Position numbers and translations under genes: made by a program. Positions 8,739 to 19,587 of a stretch of DNA of 64,000 nucleotides are shown here, one piece after another. The stretch is taken from the NCBI GenBank assembly GCA_020692325.1, contig JAIMKR010000004.1, forward strand, positions 108,401-172,400. Direction: 5' to 3'. This stretch comes from Desulfocurvus sp. (GTDB taxonomy: Bacteria; Desulfobacterota; Desulfovibrionia; Desulfovibrionales; Desulfovibrionaceae). Each line of letters starts with the position of its first letter. The stretch's first letter is position 1. Under the pieces are notes generated by a model. That model was given only the letters and a program-made list of their open reading frames with translations. It ran no database searches and had not been told where the DNA came from.

Positions 8739-9955
8739 GCCACTACGCCGGCCGGGGACTCGCGCGCGAGCCCTTCTCCAACTCGCCCGACCCGAACTTT
8801 CTGCTGGCCACGCGCCAGCACGCCACCTGCCTGCAGGAACTGGAGATATCCCTGCGGCTGCGCCGGGGCCTCAACGTGGTCACGGGCGACATCGGCACGG
8901 GCAAAACCACTCTGTGCCGCAGCCTGCTCAAAATCTTCGCCAGCGACCCGAACACCGACGTACACCTGCTGCTCGACCCATATTTCGAATCCCGCGAGGA
9001 GTTCCTGCGCGTCATCCTCACCAGCGTCTCCGGCCTCGCGCCCGAACCAGGGCTGGGGCTGTGGGCCCTCAAAGAGGCCCTCAAACAACAGCTTTTCCGC
9101 CTGGGCATGGTGGAGGGGCGGCTGGTCATCCTCGTCATCGACGAGGGGCAGAAGATCTCGCGGGAGAATCTGGAAATCCTGCGCGAGATGCTCAACTACG
9201 AGACGAACACCGCCAAGTTGCTGCAGATCGTCATTTTCGGCCAGCGCGAGCTGGAGGCCACCCTCGCCGCCATGCCCAACCTGACCGACCGCATCAACGT
9301 GCGCCGCAGGCTCGCGCCGCTCACCTTCGCCGAAACGCGCGCCATGATCGGCCACCGCCTGGTGGTGGCCTCCGGCGGCGGCGCGCCGGACGTGCGCTTC
9401 ACCTGGCCGGCCGAGGCGCTCATCCACCTGCGCGGCGGCGGCTCCCCGCGCAAGACCGTGCGCCTGTGCCACATGGCCATGCTGGAAATGCTCGTGCGCG
9501 GACACGACCACGTGGGACTCGCCGAGGCGCGCGCCGCCGTGCGGCCCGAGCCCTCCGGCCGGCCGCACCCGCGTCTGCGCGCGGCGCTCGCGGCCACGGC
9601 GGGCATCTGCCTCATGCTCGGCGGCCTGTGGCTCTCCCTGGGCCGGCGCGGCCCGGTGTTCAACGCGGACCGGCAAGCCGCCACGCGAACCGCCGCGCCC
9701 CAGCCCGTCGCCGAACCGAAGGCTCGGATTGGCGGACCGAGCGTGGAGGGTCTGACCCTGCAACCGCGCGAGTCCGACGCCGTCCCGGCGGCCAAGGCCA
9801 CCCTGACGGGGCCCGGACCGGACCTCGGGCCGGTGGTGCGCGTCAAGGTGACGGCCCCAGCCCCGCCCATGCCGCAGGTGAGTGCGCCCGATTCCCGGCC
9901 GCGCGCCGTGCTGCGCGCGGAGAACGGCCGGATCGGCCAGGGACGCCCGGAGTAG
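8735..9955 (+). CDS. mshM: ExeA/MshM-type AAA ATPase with C-terminal membrane anchor
   Basis: A 406-residue protein starting at an ATG that overlaps the secretin stop (ATGA). The N-terminal AAA domain has Walker A GDIGTGKTT (residues 51-59) and Walker B VILVIDEGQ (131-139). This is the GspA/ExeA/MshM family, which helps place secretins in the cell envelope. A transmembrane helix (about 281-302) separates the cytoplasmic ATPase from a proline- and alanine-rich periplasmic tail of about 100 residues. ExeA-type proteins often carry a peptidoglycan-binding domain after the helix; I do not recognise one in this tail. Overlap with the secretin gene and the following mshE-type gene support a role in pilus assembly. 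Confidence 0.85.
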   Translation: MSHYAGRGLAREPFSNSPDPNFLLATRQHATCLQELEISLRLRRGLNVVTGDIGTGKTTLCRSLLKIFASDPNTDVHLLLDPYFESREEFLRVILTSVSGLAPEPGLGLWALKEALKQQLFRLGMVEGRLVILVIDEGQKISRENLEILREMLNYETNTAKLLQIVIFGQRELEATLAAMPNLTDRINVRRRLAPLTFAETRAMIGHRLVVASGGGAPDVRFTWPAEALIHLRGGGSPRKTVRLCHMAMLEMLVRGHDHVGLAEARAAVRPEPSGRPHPRLRAALAATAGICLMLGGLWLSLGRRGPVFNADRQAATRTAAPQPVAEPKARIGGPSVEGLTLQPRESDAVPAAKATLTGPGPDLGPVVRVKVTAPAPPMPQVSAPDSRPRAVLRAENGRIGQGRPE

Positions 9956-9959
9956 CCAC

Positions 9960-11681
9960 ATGCGCAGGGAACGCAAACGCCTGGGCGAGCTGCTGGTGGA
10001 GACAGGCGCCCTGACGCCGGAACAGCTGGAAACCTCGCTGAGCGGGCAAAAGAAGTCCGGGATGCGTCTTGGCCAGTATCTCGTACAAGCCGGCATCCTC
10101 AACGAAAACATCATCATCGACACCATAAGCCGGCAGCTGGGCATCGAACGCTACACGCCGAGCAAGCACCCCTACGACGAGGGCATCGACACCTACCTGC
10201 CCGAGGACCAGGCCCAGAAACTCCGCCTGGTTCCGCTCTCCAAGCACGGCCACCTGCTCACCATCGCCATGACGGACCCCATGGACATCAACGCCCTGGA
10301 CGCCGTGGAGGTCGCCACCAATCTGGAGGTGGAGCCGGTCATCTGCTCGGAGAACGACTTCGATCTGCTTTTCGACGCGGTGTACGGCCGCAACACGGAA
10401 CAGCAGAAGAACATCTTCGGCGACATGGCCGAGGAGGGCGACGGCGACATCGACACCCAGGCCGGCGGCGAGGAACGTGAGGACATCGCCATCGACGCCC
10501 TGCAGGACCAGGCCTCGCAGGCGCCCATCATCCGCATGGTCAACTCCATCCTGGGCCAGGCCGTGCGCGAACATGCGAGCGACATCCACATCAGCCCCGA
10601 GAAGGACAGCATACAGCTGCGCTTCCGCGTGGACGGCCACCTGCGCATGATTCCCGCTCCACCGAAAACGAGCTTTCTGCCGCTTGTCTCGCGGTTGAAG
10701 ATCATGGGCAACATGGACATCGCCGTGTCCAAGATCCCGCAGGACGGCCGCTTCACCTTCACCACGCAGAACCGCGAGTTCAACGTGCGCGTGTCCTCGC
10801 TGCCCACGGTCCATGGCGAGAACCTGGTGCTGCGGCTGCTGGAGCGCAACGCCAGCGGTCTGAACCTCGGCGAGCTGGGGCTGGCCCCGGCCGACCGCCT
10901 GAAGGTCGAGTCCGCCATCGTCAAGCCGTACGGGCTCATCGTGGCCGCCGGCCCCACCGGCTCGGGCAAGAGCACCACGCTCTACGCCCTGCTCAAGCAC
11001 ATCAACAAACCCGACATCAACATCGTCACATTGGAAGACCCGGTGGAGTACCGCATCCCCACCGTCCGCCAGGCGCAACTCAACCGCAAGGCCGGCATGA
11101 CCTTCGCCTCGGGACTGCGCAGCATTCTGCGTCAGGACCCGGACGTGATCCTCGTGGGGGAGGTACGCGACTCGGAAACCGCCGCGATCGCCGTGCAGGC
11201 CGCTCTCACGGGCCACCGCGTGCTCACGACCCTGCACACCAACGATGCCGCCACCGCCATCACGCGGCTGGTGGAAATGGGCGTGCAGCCCTACCTCGTC
11301 AGCTCCGTGCTGCTCGCCTCCATCAGCCAACGTCTGGTGCGCAAGAACTGCCCCCACTGCTCCGAGCCCTATACGCCGCGCAAAGAGCTGGTGGCGGCCT
11401 TCGGCATCAATGAACAACTGCTGCCCCGGTTCAATTTCCGGCGCGGCGCGGGCTGCCGCACCTGCCATCAGACCGGTTACTCCGGCCGCATGGCCATCTA
11501 CGAGGTGCTTTCCGTGGACGACATGGTGCAGGAAATGATCATGTCCGGATCCTCCGCGCGGGAGATCGTCCGCGCCTGCGTGTCGCGCAAGGCGCTGCGC
11601 ACCCTCAAGACCGACGCGCTGTCCAAGGTGGCCAAGGGGCTGACCACCCTGGAAGAAGCCGCCGGCGCGGTAATGATCTGA
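9960..11681 (+). CDS. mshE: Pilus extension ATPase with MshEN c-di-GMP-binding domain
   Basis: A 573-residue PilB/GspE-family hexameric ATPase that powers pilus polymerisation from the cytoplasmic face. The N-terminus has two tandem 24-residue MshEN motifs (7-30 and 36-59), each starting RLG and ending in Gln with conserved Gly and hydrophobic positions, the known c-di-GMP-binding signature of MshE. A GSPII_E N domain, Walker A GPTGSGKST (331-339), Walker B region ILVGEVRDSE (398-407) and a tetracysteine zinc site (Cys465, 468, 500, 503) follow. The start is the ATG at 9960, four bases after the preceding stop, because this places the MshEN motif directly at the N-terminus. This makes extension likely to depend on c-di-GMP. 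Confidence 0.93.
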   Translation: MRRERKRLGELLVETGALTPEQLETSLSGQKKSGMRLGQYLVQAGILNENIIIDTISRQLGIERYTPSKHPYDEGIDTYLPEDQAQKLRLVPLSKHGHLLTIAMTDPMDINALDAVEVATNLEVEPVICSENDFDLLFDAVYGRNTEQQKNIFGDMAEEGDGDIDTQAGGEEREDIAIDALQDQASQAPIIRMVNSILGQAVREHASDIHISPEKDSIQLRFRVDGHLRMIPAPPKTSFLPLVSRLKIMGNMDIAVSKIPQDGRFTFTTQNREFNVRVSSLPTVHGENLVLRLLERNASGLNLGELGLAPADRLKVESAIVKPYGLIVAAGPTGSGKSTTLYALLKHINKPDINIVTLEDPVEYRIPTVRQAQLNRKAGMTFASGLRSILRQDPDVILVGEVRDSETAAIAVQAALTGHRVLTTLHTNDAATAITRLVEMGVQPYLVSSVLLASISQRLVRKNCPHCSEPYTPRKELVAAFGINEQLLPRFNFRRGAGCRTCHQTGYSGRMAIYEVLSVDDMVQEMIMSGSSAREIVRACVSRKALRTLKTDALSKVAKGLTTLEEAAGAVMI

Positions 11682-11697
11682 GGTTGGGGAGCGGCGT

Positions 11698-12939
11698 ATG
11701 CCCTACTTTAAATACTCGGCCCTGAACTCCACCGGCGACGACGACAAGGGTGTCGTCGAGGCCGTGAACGCCGCCGCCGCGAAGGACACGCTGGCCGCGC
11801 ACGGGCTCATCCCCATGCGCGTGGTCGAAACCAACGCCCCGGCCGGCGAGGAGGACGACGGTTTTTTGACGAGCCTGCGCAACCGGATGCAGTCCATCAG
11901 GCCGCAGGACCTCATCCTCTTCACCAAGCAGCTCAAGACCATGCTCAACGCGGGAATTCCGGTGCTCCAGTCCCTGGATGTTCTGCAAGCCCAGACGGAA
12001 AGCCTACAACTCAAATATGCCATCATCAGCATCGCCGGCGACATCAAGAGCGGCTCGACCCTTTCGCGGGCCTTCGCAAAACACAAAAATATTTTTTCCG
12101 ATCTCTACTGCAACATGATCCGCGCCGGAGAGGTCAGCGGCACGCTCACAGAGGTGCTCGAAAGGCTCATCTACATCATCGACCATGAATTCCGGGTCAA
12201 GAAAGACATCAAGAGCGCCCTCACCTACCCCATCATCGTGGTCATCGCACTGGTTCTGGCCTTCTTCATCCTCATTTTTTTCGTGCTGCCGCAGTTCATC
12301 ACCTTGTTCAGCAAGGCGGGAATAGAGCTCCCCCTGCCCACGCGCATGTGCCTGGGGCTGTATCACGTGCTGGCGCACTACTGGTACGTGGTGCTTGGCT
12401 GCCTCGGCGCGCTGACGTTCGGTCTTTCCGCCTACTTCCGCACCGAACCAGGAAAAGTCGCCCGCGATGGCGCCCTGTTGCGGCTGCCCATCCTCGGCCC
12501 CGTGTTCCAAAAGGCGGCCATGGCGCGCTTCGCCAGCATCTTCGCCATCCTGCAGGCAAGCGGCGTCACCGTGCTGGAGGCCATGGACATTCTTGCCGAC
12601 ACCATCGGCAACGCCTATGTGGCCTGCGACTTCCGCATCCTGCGCAAACAGCTGGAACAGGGCCGAGGTCTCGCCGCCCCCCTGCGCACGGCCAAAAGCT
12701 TCACGCCCATGCTCGTCTCCATGGTCAGCATCGGCGAAGAGACCGGCAACATGGAGGAAATGCTCAAGGAGGCCGCCCACCACTACGACTACGAGGTGGA
12801 GTACGCCGTAAGCAAAATGAGCGACATGCTCGGCCCGGTCCTGGTGGCCGGGCTCACCGTCGTGGTGGGATTTTTCGCCCTGGCCATTTTCCTGCCATTG
12901 GTGGACCTGATGCAACACTCCATGGCGCAGGTGCATTAA
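11698..12939 (+). CDS. mshG: Type IV pilus inner-membrane platform protein (MshG/PilC/GspF)
   Basis: A 413-residue polytopic platform protein. It has two repeated cytoplasmic GspF domains (about 85-205 and 280-400; LILFTKQLKTMLNAGIPVL and FQKAAMARFASIFAILQASG) and transmembrane helices near 180-200, 222-245 and 380-405. The N-terminus MPYFKYSALNSTGDDDKGVVEA is the family opening. GGGGAG lies just before the ATG, 17 bases after mshE. It transmits ATPase motion to the growing fibre. It is the last gene of the tight pilus block; a 164-base gap with its own promoter precedes the pilin. Confidence 0.92.
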   Translation: MPYFKYSALNSTGDDDKGVVEAVNAAAAKDTLAAHGLIPMRVVETNAPAGEEDDGFLTSLRNRMQSIRPQDLILFTKQLKTMLNAGIPVLQSLDVLQAQTESLQLKYAIISIAGDIKSGSTLSRAFAKHKNIFSDLYCNMIRAGEVSGTLTEVLERLIYIIDHEFRVKKDIKSALTYPIIVVIALVLAFFILIFFVLPQFITLFSKAGIELPLPTRMCLGLYHVLAHYWYVVLGCLGALTFGLSAYFRTEPGKVARDGALLRLPILGPVFQKAAMARFASIFAILQASGVTVLEAMDILADTIGNAYVACDFRILRKQLEQGRGLAAPLRTAKSFTPMLVSMVSIGEETGNMEEMLKEAAHHYDYEVEYAVSKMSDMLGPVLVAGLTVVVGFFALAIFLPLVDLMQHSMAQVH

Positions 12940-12994
12940 AAGTCTTTGTTTTCCAGTGAGTAATCGAAAACTGCGAATTTATCCTAGACATGTT

Positions 12995-13008
12995 GGAACA
13001 AGGTTTGC
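12995..13008 (+). promoter_or_regulatory. Sigma-54 (-24/-12) promoter of the pilin gene
   Basis: TTGGAACAAGGTTTGCT contains the invariant GG (12995-12996) and GC (13007-13008) with exactly ten bases between them, within a TGGaAC-N5-TTGCT frame close to the RpoN consensus. It lies about 95 bases before the pilin start. Sigma-54 control of major pilin genes is established in Pseudomonas, Geobacter and Myxococcus. No enhancer site was identified. Confidence 0.7.
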
Positions 13009-13103
13009 TATCAGTAATCCAGCGCCTATGGAAATGACTTCAGGGCGCGAGTAGCGGAAAAAATATCCCGGTCCGCCGGGGCACCCCCAAGGAGGAGAGA
13101 TCT

Positions 13104-13556
13104 ATGGCTTTGAGGAAACGCAGGAAGGGCGAGAGCGGCTTCACTCTCATCGAATTGGTGTCCGTGGTCATCATCCTCGGCATCCTGGCCGCCGTCATCG
13201 TGCCCAAGTACATGGACATGACCAATCAGGCCAAGCGTGGCGCGGCCATCGGCGCAGCCTCCGAGGGCGTGGCCGCCATCAACATGGCCTTCGCCAGCTA
13301 CGTCATGGACCAAGGCAAAGCGCCGACGAAGCTGTCCGACCTGACCGGCACCAACCCCACCGGTTCCACCACTCCGTTCCTCGCCCTCGACTACACCACG
13401 GGCCACGTCAACGGCGACTACACCATCACCGTCAGCGGCACCAATGCCGCGCTGACCGTCCACACCTACCTCACCAAGGACGGCACCTACGTCGCCGCCA
13501 CCGGCGGAGAAAAAATATTCACGCCCGAGTGGGGTACCGCCCCCGCCAACCCGTAA
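13104..13556 (+). CDS. Type IV prepilin (major pilin candidate)
   Basis: A 150-residue prepilin. An 11-residue basic leader (MALRKRRKGES) ends at Gly, followed by FTLIE, so prepilin peptidase would cut at G|F and methylate Phe; the Glu at +5 is present. The hydrophobic alpha-1 helix (about 13-36) is followed by a short globular domain with Thr- and Gly-rich beta segments. A strong AAGGAGGAG site precedes the ATG. A sigma-54 promoter lies upstream and a rho-independent terminator downstream, so the gene forms its own high-output unit between the assembly genes and pilT. No cysteine pair (D-loop disulfide) is present. No minor pilins or prepilin peptidase gene occur in this window. Confidence 0.92.
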   Translation: MALRKRRKGESGFTLIELVSVVIILGILAAVIVPKYMDMTNQAKRGAAIGAASEGVAAINMAFASYVMDQGKAPTKLSDLTGTNPTGSTTPFLALDYTTGHVNGDYTITVSGTNAALTVHTYLTKDGTYVAATGGEKIFTPEWGTAPANP

Positions 13557-13571
13557 CGATCTTCACACGAC

Positions 13572-13602
13572 AAAAAAGGGGCCTTCGCGGCCCCTTTTTT
13601 TT
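13572..13602 (+). terminator. Rho-independent terminator after the pilin gene
   Basis: GGGGCC (13578-13583), loop TTCGC, GGCCCC (13589-13594), then a run of eight T, preceded by six A. It sits about 20 bases after the pilin stop. Confidence 0.9.
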
Positions 13603-13620
13603 CGCCATTCACCGCCCCCT

Positions 13621-13639
13621 GATACGTATCGTCCTTTCC
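13621..13639 (+). promoter_or_regulatory. GATACGTATC palindrome shared with the cheV upstream region
   Basis: GATACGTATC (13621-13630), three bases, then CTTTCC and an ATG/GTAAA block. The same arrangement occurs at 3469-3487 upstream of cheV. It is a candidate binding site of a common regulator and lies about 125 bases before pilT. No regulator can be named. Confidence 0.35.
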
Positions 13640-13760
13640 TATGGCGTAAATTCCCCCTTTAATTTCACACGCCGCCAGGGTATGCTGCCCAAAGACCAGG
13701 GTTCGCACGCCGCCGACCGCAGCCGGAGAGCCGTGGATTCTTTGCCCCGGGGAGGTCCGC

Positions 13761-14834
13761 ATGGCGCAGATCAACGCCTTCTTCAACATGCTCCACGAAT
13801 ACGGCGGGAGCGACTTGCACCTCGCCAGCGGCTCACAGCCGCTTTTGCGCCTGCGAGGCCAGCTCACGCGCGTCAAATTCAAGACGCTGGAGCATGAGGA
13901 ACTCAAGGCCATGCTCTACGAGATCACGCCCGAGGCCAAGATCAAGCAGTTCGAGGAGACGGGCGACGTGGACTTCGCCCACGAGCTGCCCGGCGTGGCC
14001 CGATACCGCGTGAACTTCTTCATGCAGCATAGGGGCATCGCGGCCGTGTTCCGCGAGATTCCGCAGAACATCCTGAGCGTGGAGCAGCTGGGGCTACCGC
14101 CGCGCCTAAGCGAGCTGGCCATGCTCAACAAGGGACTGGTGCTCGTCACCGGCCCCACCGGCAGCGGCAAGTCAACCACCCTGGCCGCCATCATCGACCA
14201 CGCCAACAAAAACCGCCGCGACCACATCCTCACCATCGAGGATCCCATCGAGTTCGTACACAAGCCGCAAGGATGCCTGGTGAACCAGCGCGAGGTGGGC
14301 CGCGACACCGCGAGCTTCAAGGCCGCGCTGCGCGGCGCCCTGCGCGAGGACCCGGACATCATCCTGGTGGGCGAGATGCGCGACCTGGAGACCATCCAGC
14401 TGGCCCTGGAGGCCGCCGAAACCGGGCACCTGGTCTTCAGCACCCTGCACACCCAAAGCGCCCACAAGACCGTCGACCGCATTATCGAGGTTTTTCCCGA
14501 GGAGGCGCAAGCGCAGGTGCGCGCCAGTCTGGCCGAAAGCCTGCGCGCCGTCGTCTCGCAAACGCTGTTCAAACGCATGGACAAACCCGCCCGCGTGGCC
14601 GCGCTGGAGATTCTCATTGGCATTCCCAGCGTGCGCAACCTCATCCGCGAGAGCAAGACCCATCAACTGCCCGGCGTGCTGCAAACCGGGCGCGACTATG
14701 GGATGCAGACCCTGGACGACGAGATCTGCCGGCTCGTGCGCGAGGGCGTCATCGATCCGCGCGACGCCCTCGTGCAAGCGCAGGACAAAGCCAAGGTGCA
14801 GTCCGCCATCGATGGCCGGGAGGACGGCAGGTGA
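13761..14834 (+). CDS. pilT: Pilus retraction ATPase PilT
   Basis: A 357-residue PilT-family hexameric ATPase that depolymerises type IV pili for retraction. It has an N-terminal PAS-like domain (about 1-100; GGSDLHLASGSQP is the PilT opening), Walker A GPTGSGKST (about 131-139), an Asp box, Walker B ILVGEMRDLE (about 199-208), a His box with TLHT, and the AIRNLIRE-type motif as VRNLIRES (about 292-299). GGGGAGG precedes the ATG. The next gene, a second PilT-type ATPase, begins five bases after the stop, so the two are co-transcribed. Together with MshE this gives a complete extension/retraction motor set. Confidence 0.94.
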   Translation: MAQINAFFNMLHEYGGSDLHLASGSQPLLRLRGQLTRVKFKTLEHEELKAMLYEITPEAKIKQFEETGDVDFAHELPGVARYRVNFFMQHRGIAAVFREIPQNILSVEQLGLPPRLSELAMLNKGLVLVTGPTGSGKSTTLAAIIDHANKNRRDHILTIEDPIEFVHKPQGCLVNQREVGRDTASFKAALRGALREDPDIILVGEMRDLETIQLALEAAETGHLVFSTLHTQSAHKTVDRIIEVFPEEAQAQVRASLAESLRAVVSQTLFKRMDKPARVAALEILIGIPSVRNLIRESKTHQLPGVLQTGRDYGMQTLDDEICRLVREGVIDPRDALVQAQDKAKVQSAIDGREDGR

Positions 14835-14839
14835 GCGGC

Positions 14840-16003
14840 ATGACGCGCCAGCAGTTCGACGTGGTGATGAATCAGGTGCTGGATCAGCACCCAGGCGTGT
14901 CCGACGTCATCCTCACCACCGGCAAGGCCATCCAGGCCGACGTGGATGGCGAGCTCAGGAGCGTGGCGACCACGCCGGATCTCGGCCGGCTTTCGCCGCT
15001 GCTCACCAAGGCCATGGCGCTCGCCCTCATCGGCGAAAACGCGCGCCTGCAGAAGGCCCTCGCGGCCAAGGGCTCCTGCGACCTCTCCTACGCCCTGCCC
15101 GGACGCGGACGCTTCCGCGTGAACATCTTCAGCCAGCGAGGATCACTAGCGCTGGTGCTGCGCCGGCTGCCCTCGCGCATTCCCACCATGGAGGAACTAG
15201 GCCTGCCGCGCGCCTTCGCCGACATGGCCGAGGAACGGCACGGACTCGTCCTCGTCACCGGGGCCGCTGGCTCGGGCAAGAGCAACTCGCTCGCAGCCCT
15301 CATCGACCGCATCAACGCGACCCGCGCCGAACACATCGTCACCCTCGAGGACCCGGTGGAGTTCACCCACCAGCACAAACTGGGTACAGTGAACCAGCGC
15401 GAACTGGGCATCGACTTCGACACCTTCGCCTCCGGCCTGCGTGCGGCCTTCCGGCAGGGGCCCAAGGTCATCCTCGTGGGCGAGATACGCGACCCGGAAA
15501 CCATGGAGATCGTGCTCCAGGCCGCCGGCACCGGGCATCTCGTGCTCTCCACCCTGCACACCACCGACGCCGGGGCCACGGTGAACCGAGTGCTCGGCCT
15601 GTTCAGTCCCGAGGAGGAACGGCTCATCCGCATGCGCCTGGCCGAATGCCTGCGCTTCGTGGTGTCGCAGCGGCTGCTGCCCAAGGTTGGCGGCGGGCGC
15701 GTGGCCGCCTTCGAGGTCATGCGCAACACCATGCGGGTCAAGGAGCTCATCCTCCAGGGGGAATCGGCGGATCGCACCTTCTACGACGTGCTGGAGACCA
15801 GCGACGTCCAGGGGATGCGCACCTTCGACCAGCATTTCCTGGCCCTCTATGAGAAGGGACTCATCACCGAGGAGACCGCCATGCTCTCGGCCAGCGACCG
15901 CTCGCGTCTGGGGCAGATGATCGACGGCGTCAAGGCCAAACGCGGCGACCGCTCCTCCGGCCTCGTGTTGGAGGGACTGGAGGACGACGCCGCGAAAACG
16001 TAG
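14840..16003 (+). CDS. pilU: Second PilT-family ATPase (PilU-like)
   Basis: A 387-residue paralogue of the preceding PilT. N-terminal PilT/PilU domain (SDVILTTGKAIQADVDGELR), Walker A GAAGSGKSN (the final Thr/Ser is Asn here), Walker B ILVGEIRDPE, and TLHT. The C-terminal tail is longer than that of PilT, as in PilU. I prefer the ATG at 14840 with AGGTGA five bases upstream; an in-frame GTG at 14831 is possible. PilU assists PilT in retraction and cannot usually retract alone. Naming it PilU, not a second PilT, rests on order and tail length. Confidence 0.85.
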   Translation: MTRQQFDVVMNQVLDQHPGVSDVILTTGKAIQADVDGELRSVATTPDLGRLSPLLTKAMALALIGENARLQKALAAKGSCDLSYALPGRGRFRVNIFSQRGSLALVLRRLPSRIPTMEELGLPRAFADMAEERHGLVLVTGAAGSGKSNSLAALIDRINATRAEHIVTLEDPVEFTHQHKLGTVNQRELGIDFDTFASGLRAAFRQGPKVILVGEIRDPETMEIVLQAAGTGHLVLSTLHTTDAGATVNRVLGLFSPEEERLIRMRLAECLRFVVSQRLLPKVGGGRVAAFEVMRNTMRVKELILQGESADRTFYDVLETSDVQGMRTFDQHFLALYEKGLITEETAMLSASDRSRLGQMIDGVKAKRGDRSSGLVLEGLEDDAAKT

Positions 16004-16136
16004 CTTGCACCTTTTTTCCCAAACTTCTTTGTTTGACCGGTTCACAGCCGGATTCTTTTGCGTTACTGCTGACTTGAAAGCAAATCCCAGCGGCGGGAAG
16101 AGGCGCCGCGCCAACCCTCAATCGCAGGAGGCCACC

Positions 16137-16379
16137 ATGGCGGATTTCACGCAAAAGAATCTCCCGGTCACGCTGCACACGGACGATCTGCTCCGGCTCG
16201 ATAACGGCACGGCGGTGCGCTGGGAATCCAGCGGCGAAGCCAAGGACATCATGCTCAATGATGACTTCGGCGCGACCTGCCAGCTCTTCCCCGGATGCGA
16301 CTACACGCTCGATGCCGGCGGCAAGCAGTTCCGCATCAGCACGGACTTCGGCGATACCGTCGTGGTCGAGGCCGTTTAG
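16137..16379 (+). CDS. Hypothetical 80-residue protein
   Basis: A small acidic protein with CAGGAGG five bases before the ATG. It is predicted mostly beta (alternating hydrophobic residues; LTLHTDDLL-like start, DNGTAVRWESSG, QFRISTDFGDTVVVEAV). No signal peptide, membrane helix or known motif is seen; there is one cysteine. It lies between pilU and a universal stress protein on the same strand. The strong ribosome site and even codon pattern make it a real gene. I do not recognise the family and give no function. Confidence 0.65.
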   Translation: MADFTQKNLPVTLHTDDLLRLDNGTAVRWESSGEAKDIMLNDDFGATCQLFPGCDYTLDAGGKQFRISTDFGDTVVVEAV

Positions 16380-16449
16380 CGATTCACCCGCATCTCCGGC
16401 GGCCGCCACACATCACGACCGCCGGAACGCCTTCCGCGTCCGGAGCGTT

Positions 16450-17319
16450 ATGAACAAACATCTCCTGGTCACCATTTCCGAGGACCACAGCGCCCTGCGC
16501 GGCCTACGTTTCGTCTGCTCCTTTTTCGAAAACAAGCTGGACATGCACCTGACCCTTTTCTACACCGCGCCGCAGCCGCCGGCCGTGTGGGGGGAGGAGG
16601 CGAACTTCGAAAACCTGCGCGAGTGCGAGGCCAGCGCCGAAACCATCATCAAGAACGGCCGAAACGCCCTGGAAGACGCCAAGAGCGTGTTTCTGGAGGG
16701 CGGCTTCACCCCCGAGCAGGTGAACGACAAGATCATCATCCGCAACTTCTCGCGCATCGGCGACATCATCAAGGAGGGGGAGACCGGGCTTTACGACGCC
16801 GTGGTCTTCGGCCGGCGGGCCATTCTGAGCCTGCAGAACCTGCTGGACAAAAGCGTCAGCGAGCAGATGCTGCGCGCCAAGTTCGACTTTCCGATCTGGC
16901 TGTGCCGCGACGTGGACTACGACCGGCGCGGCGTGCTCTTGTGCGTGGACGATTCCGACGCCTTCCGACGCATGGCCGACCACGTCGGCTTCATCCTACG
17001 CGGGGAGACACGCCACGAGGTCACGCTGCTGCGCGTGCTCAAGAAGTCCGAATCAGTGACGCCGGACGTGCTCTTCCACGACGCCATCTCGGTGTTGGAG
17101 GAGAACGGCTTCCCCACCAAGCTCATCAACATGCGCATCGACGTGGACGAGGATGTGCCCGGTGCCATTCTGCGCGAGGCCGAGCGCGGCCGCTACGCCG
17201 TGGTGGCCGTGGGCCGCACCGGTGCGAAGAAGGGGCCGCTGGCGCGCCTTTTCTCCACCTCGGTCACGCTGGCGCTGTTCAAACAGCTCAAGGGCGCGGT
17301 GCTCTGGGTGAGCCGTTAG
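16450..17319 (+). CDS. Tandem universal stress protein (two UspA domains)
   Basis: A 289-residue cytoplasmic protein with two UspA-like folds (about 1-155 and 156-289). The first starts MNKHLLVTISEDHSA and is large; the second starts RRGVLLCVDDSDAFRRM and ends RLFSTSVTLALFKQ. The second half retains the end of an ATP-binding Usp motif (VGRTGAKK then FSTSVT), though the classic G-2x-G-9x-G(S/T) spacing is only approximate. The ATG at 16450 has GGAG five bases upstream. Tandem Usp proteins are stress-inducible and bind nucleotide in some species. The partner here is unknown. Confidence 0.85.
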   Translation: MNKHLLVTISEDHSALRGLRFVCSFFENKLDMHLTLFYTAPQPPAVWGEEANFENLRECEASAETIIKNGRNALEDAKSVFLEGGFTPEQVNDKIIIRNFSRIGDIIKEGETGLYDAVVFGRRAILSLQNLLDKSVSEQMLRAKFDFPIWLCRDVDYDRRGVLLCVDDSDAFRRMADHVGFILRGETRHEVTLLRVLKKSESVTPDVLFHDAISVLEENGFPTKLINMRIDVDEDVPGAILREAERGRYAVVAVGRTGAKKGPLARLFSTSVTLALFKQLKGAVLWVSR

Positions 17320-17535
17320 GCGAAGGCCCCGGCGCGCCTTCGCGGCGCCGCCCACGCAAGACGCAAGACGAGGGGCAACGCCCCACGGCGACCCGCTGGC
17401 GGAAGCCGCCGGCAACGTGCCCGGTCCATGGTTTTCCTGGCAGTTTTTTCCCGCTGGGGCTGGACCGGAGAGCATCACGAAGCGCGGGAGTCGATGGCCC
17501 GCGGACCGTCGCATTCCCCCCCCCCCGCAAAAGGC

Positions 17536-17569
17536 AAAAAAAACGCGGGGGCGGCCGATCCGCCCCCGC
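17536..17569 (-). terminator. Rho-independent terminator of acs
   Basis: Read on the minus strand: GCGGGGGCGG, five-base loop, CCGCCCCCGC, then a run of eight T (A run at 17536-17543 on the plus strand). It begins about 26 bases beyond the acs stop. Confidence 0.88.
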
Positions 17570-17595
17570 AACCACGGATGATTCCCGGGCCGACG

Positions 17596-19587
<1,992 letters not shown>

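Noticed and set aside
14831-14842. GTG 14831 as start of the PilU-like gene
   Set aside because: Possible, but ATG 14840 has the better AGGTGA spacing and no family residues are lost.
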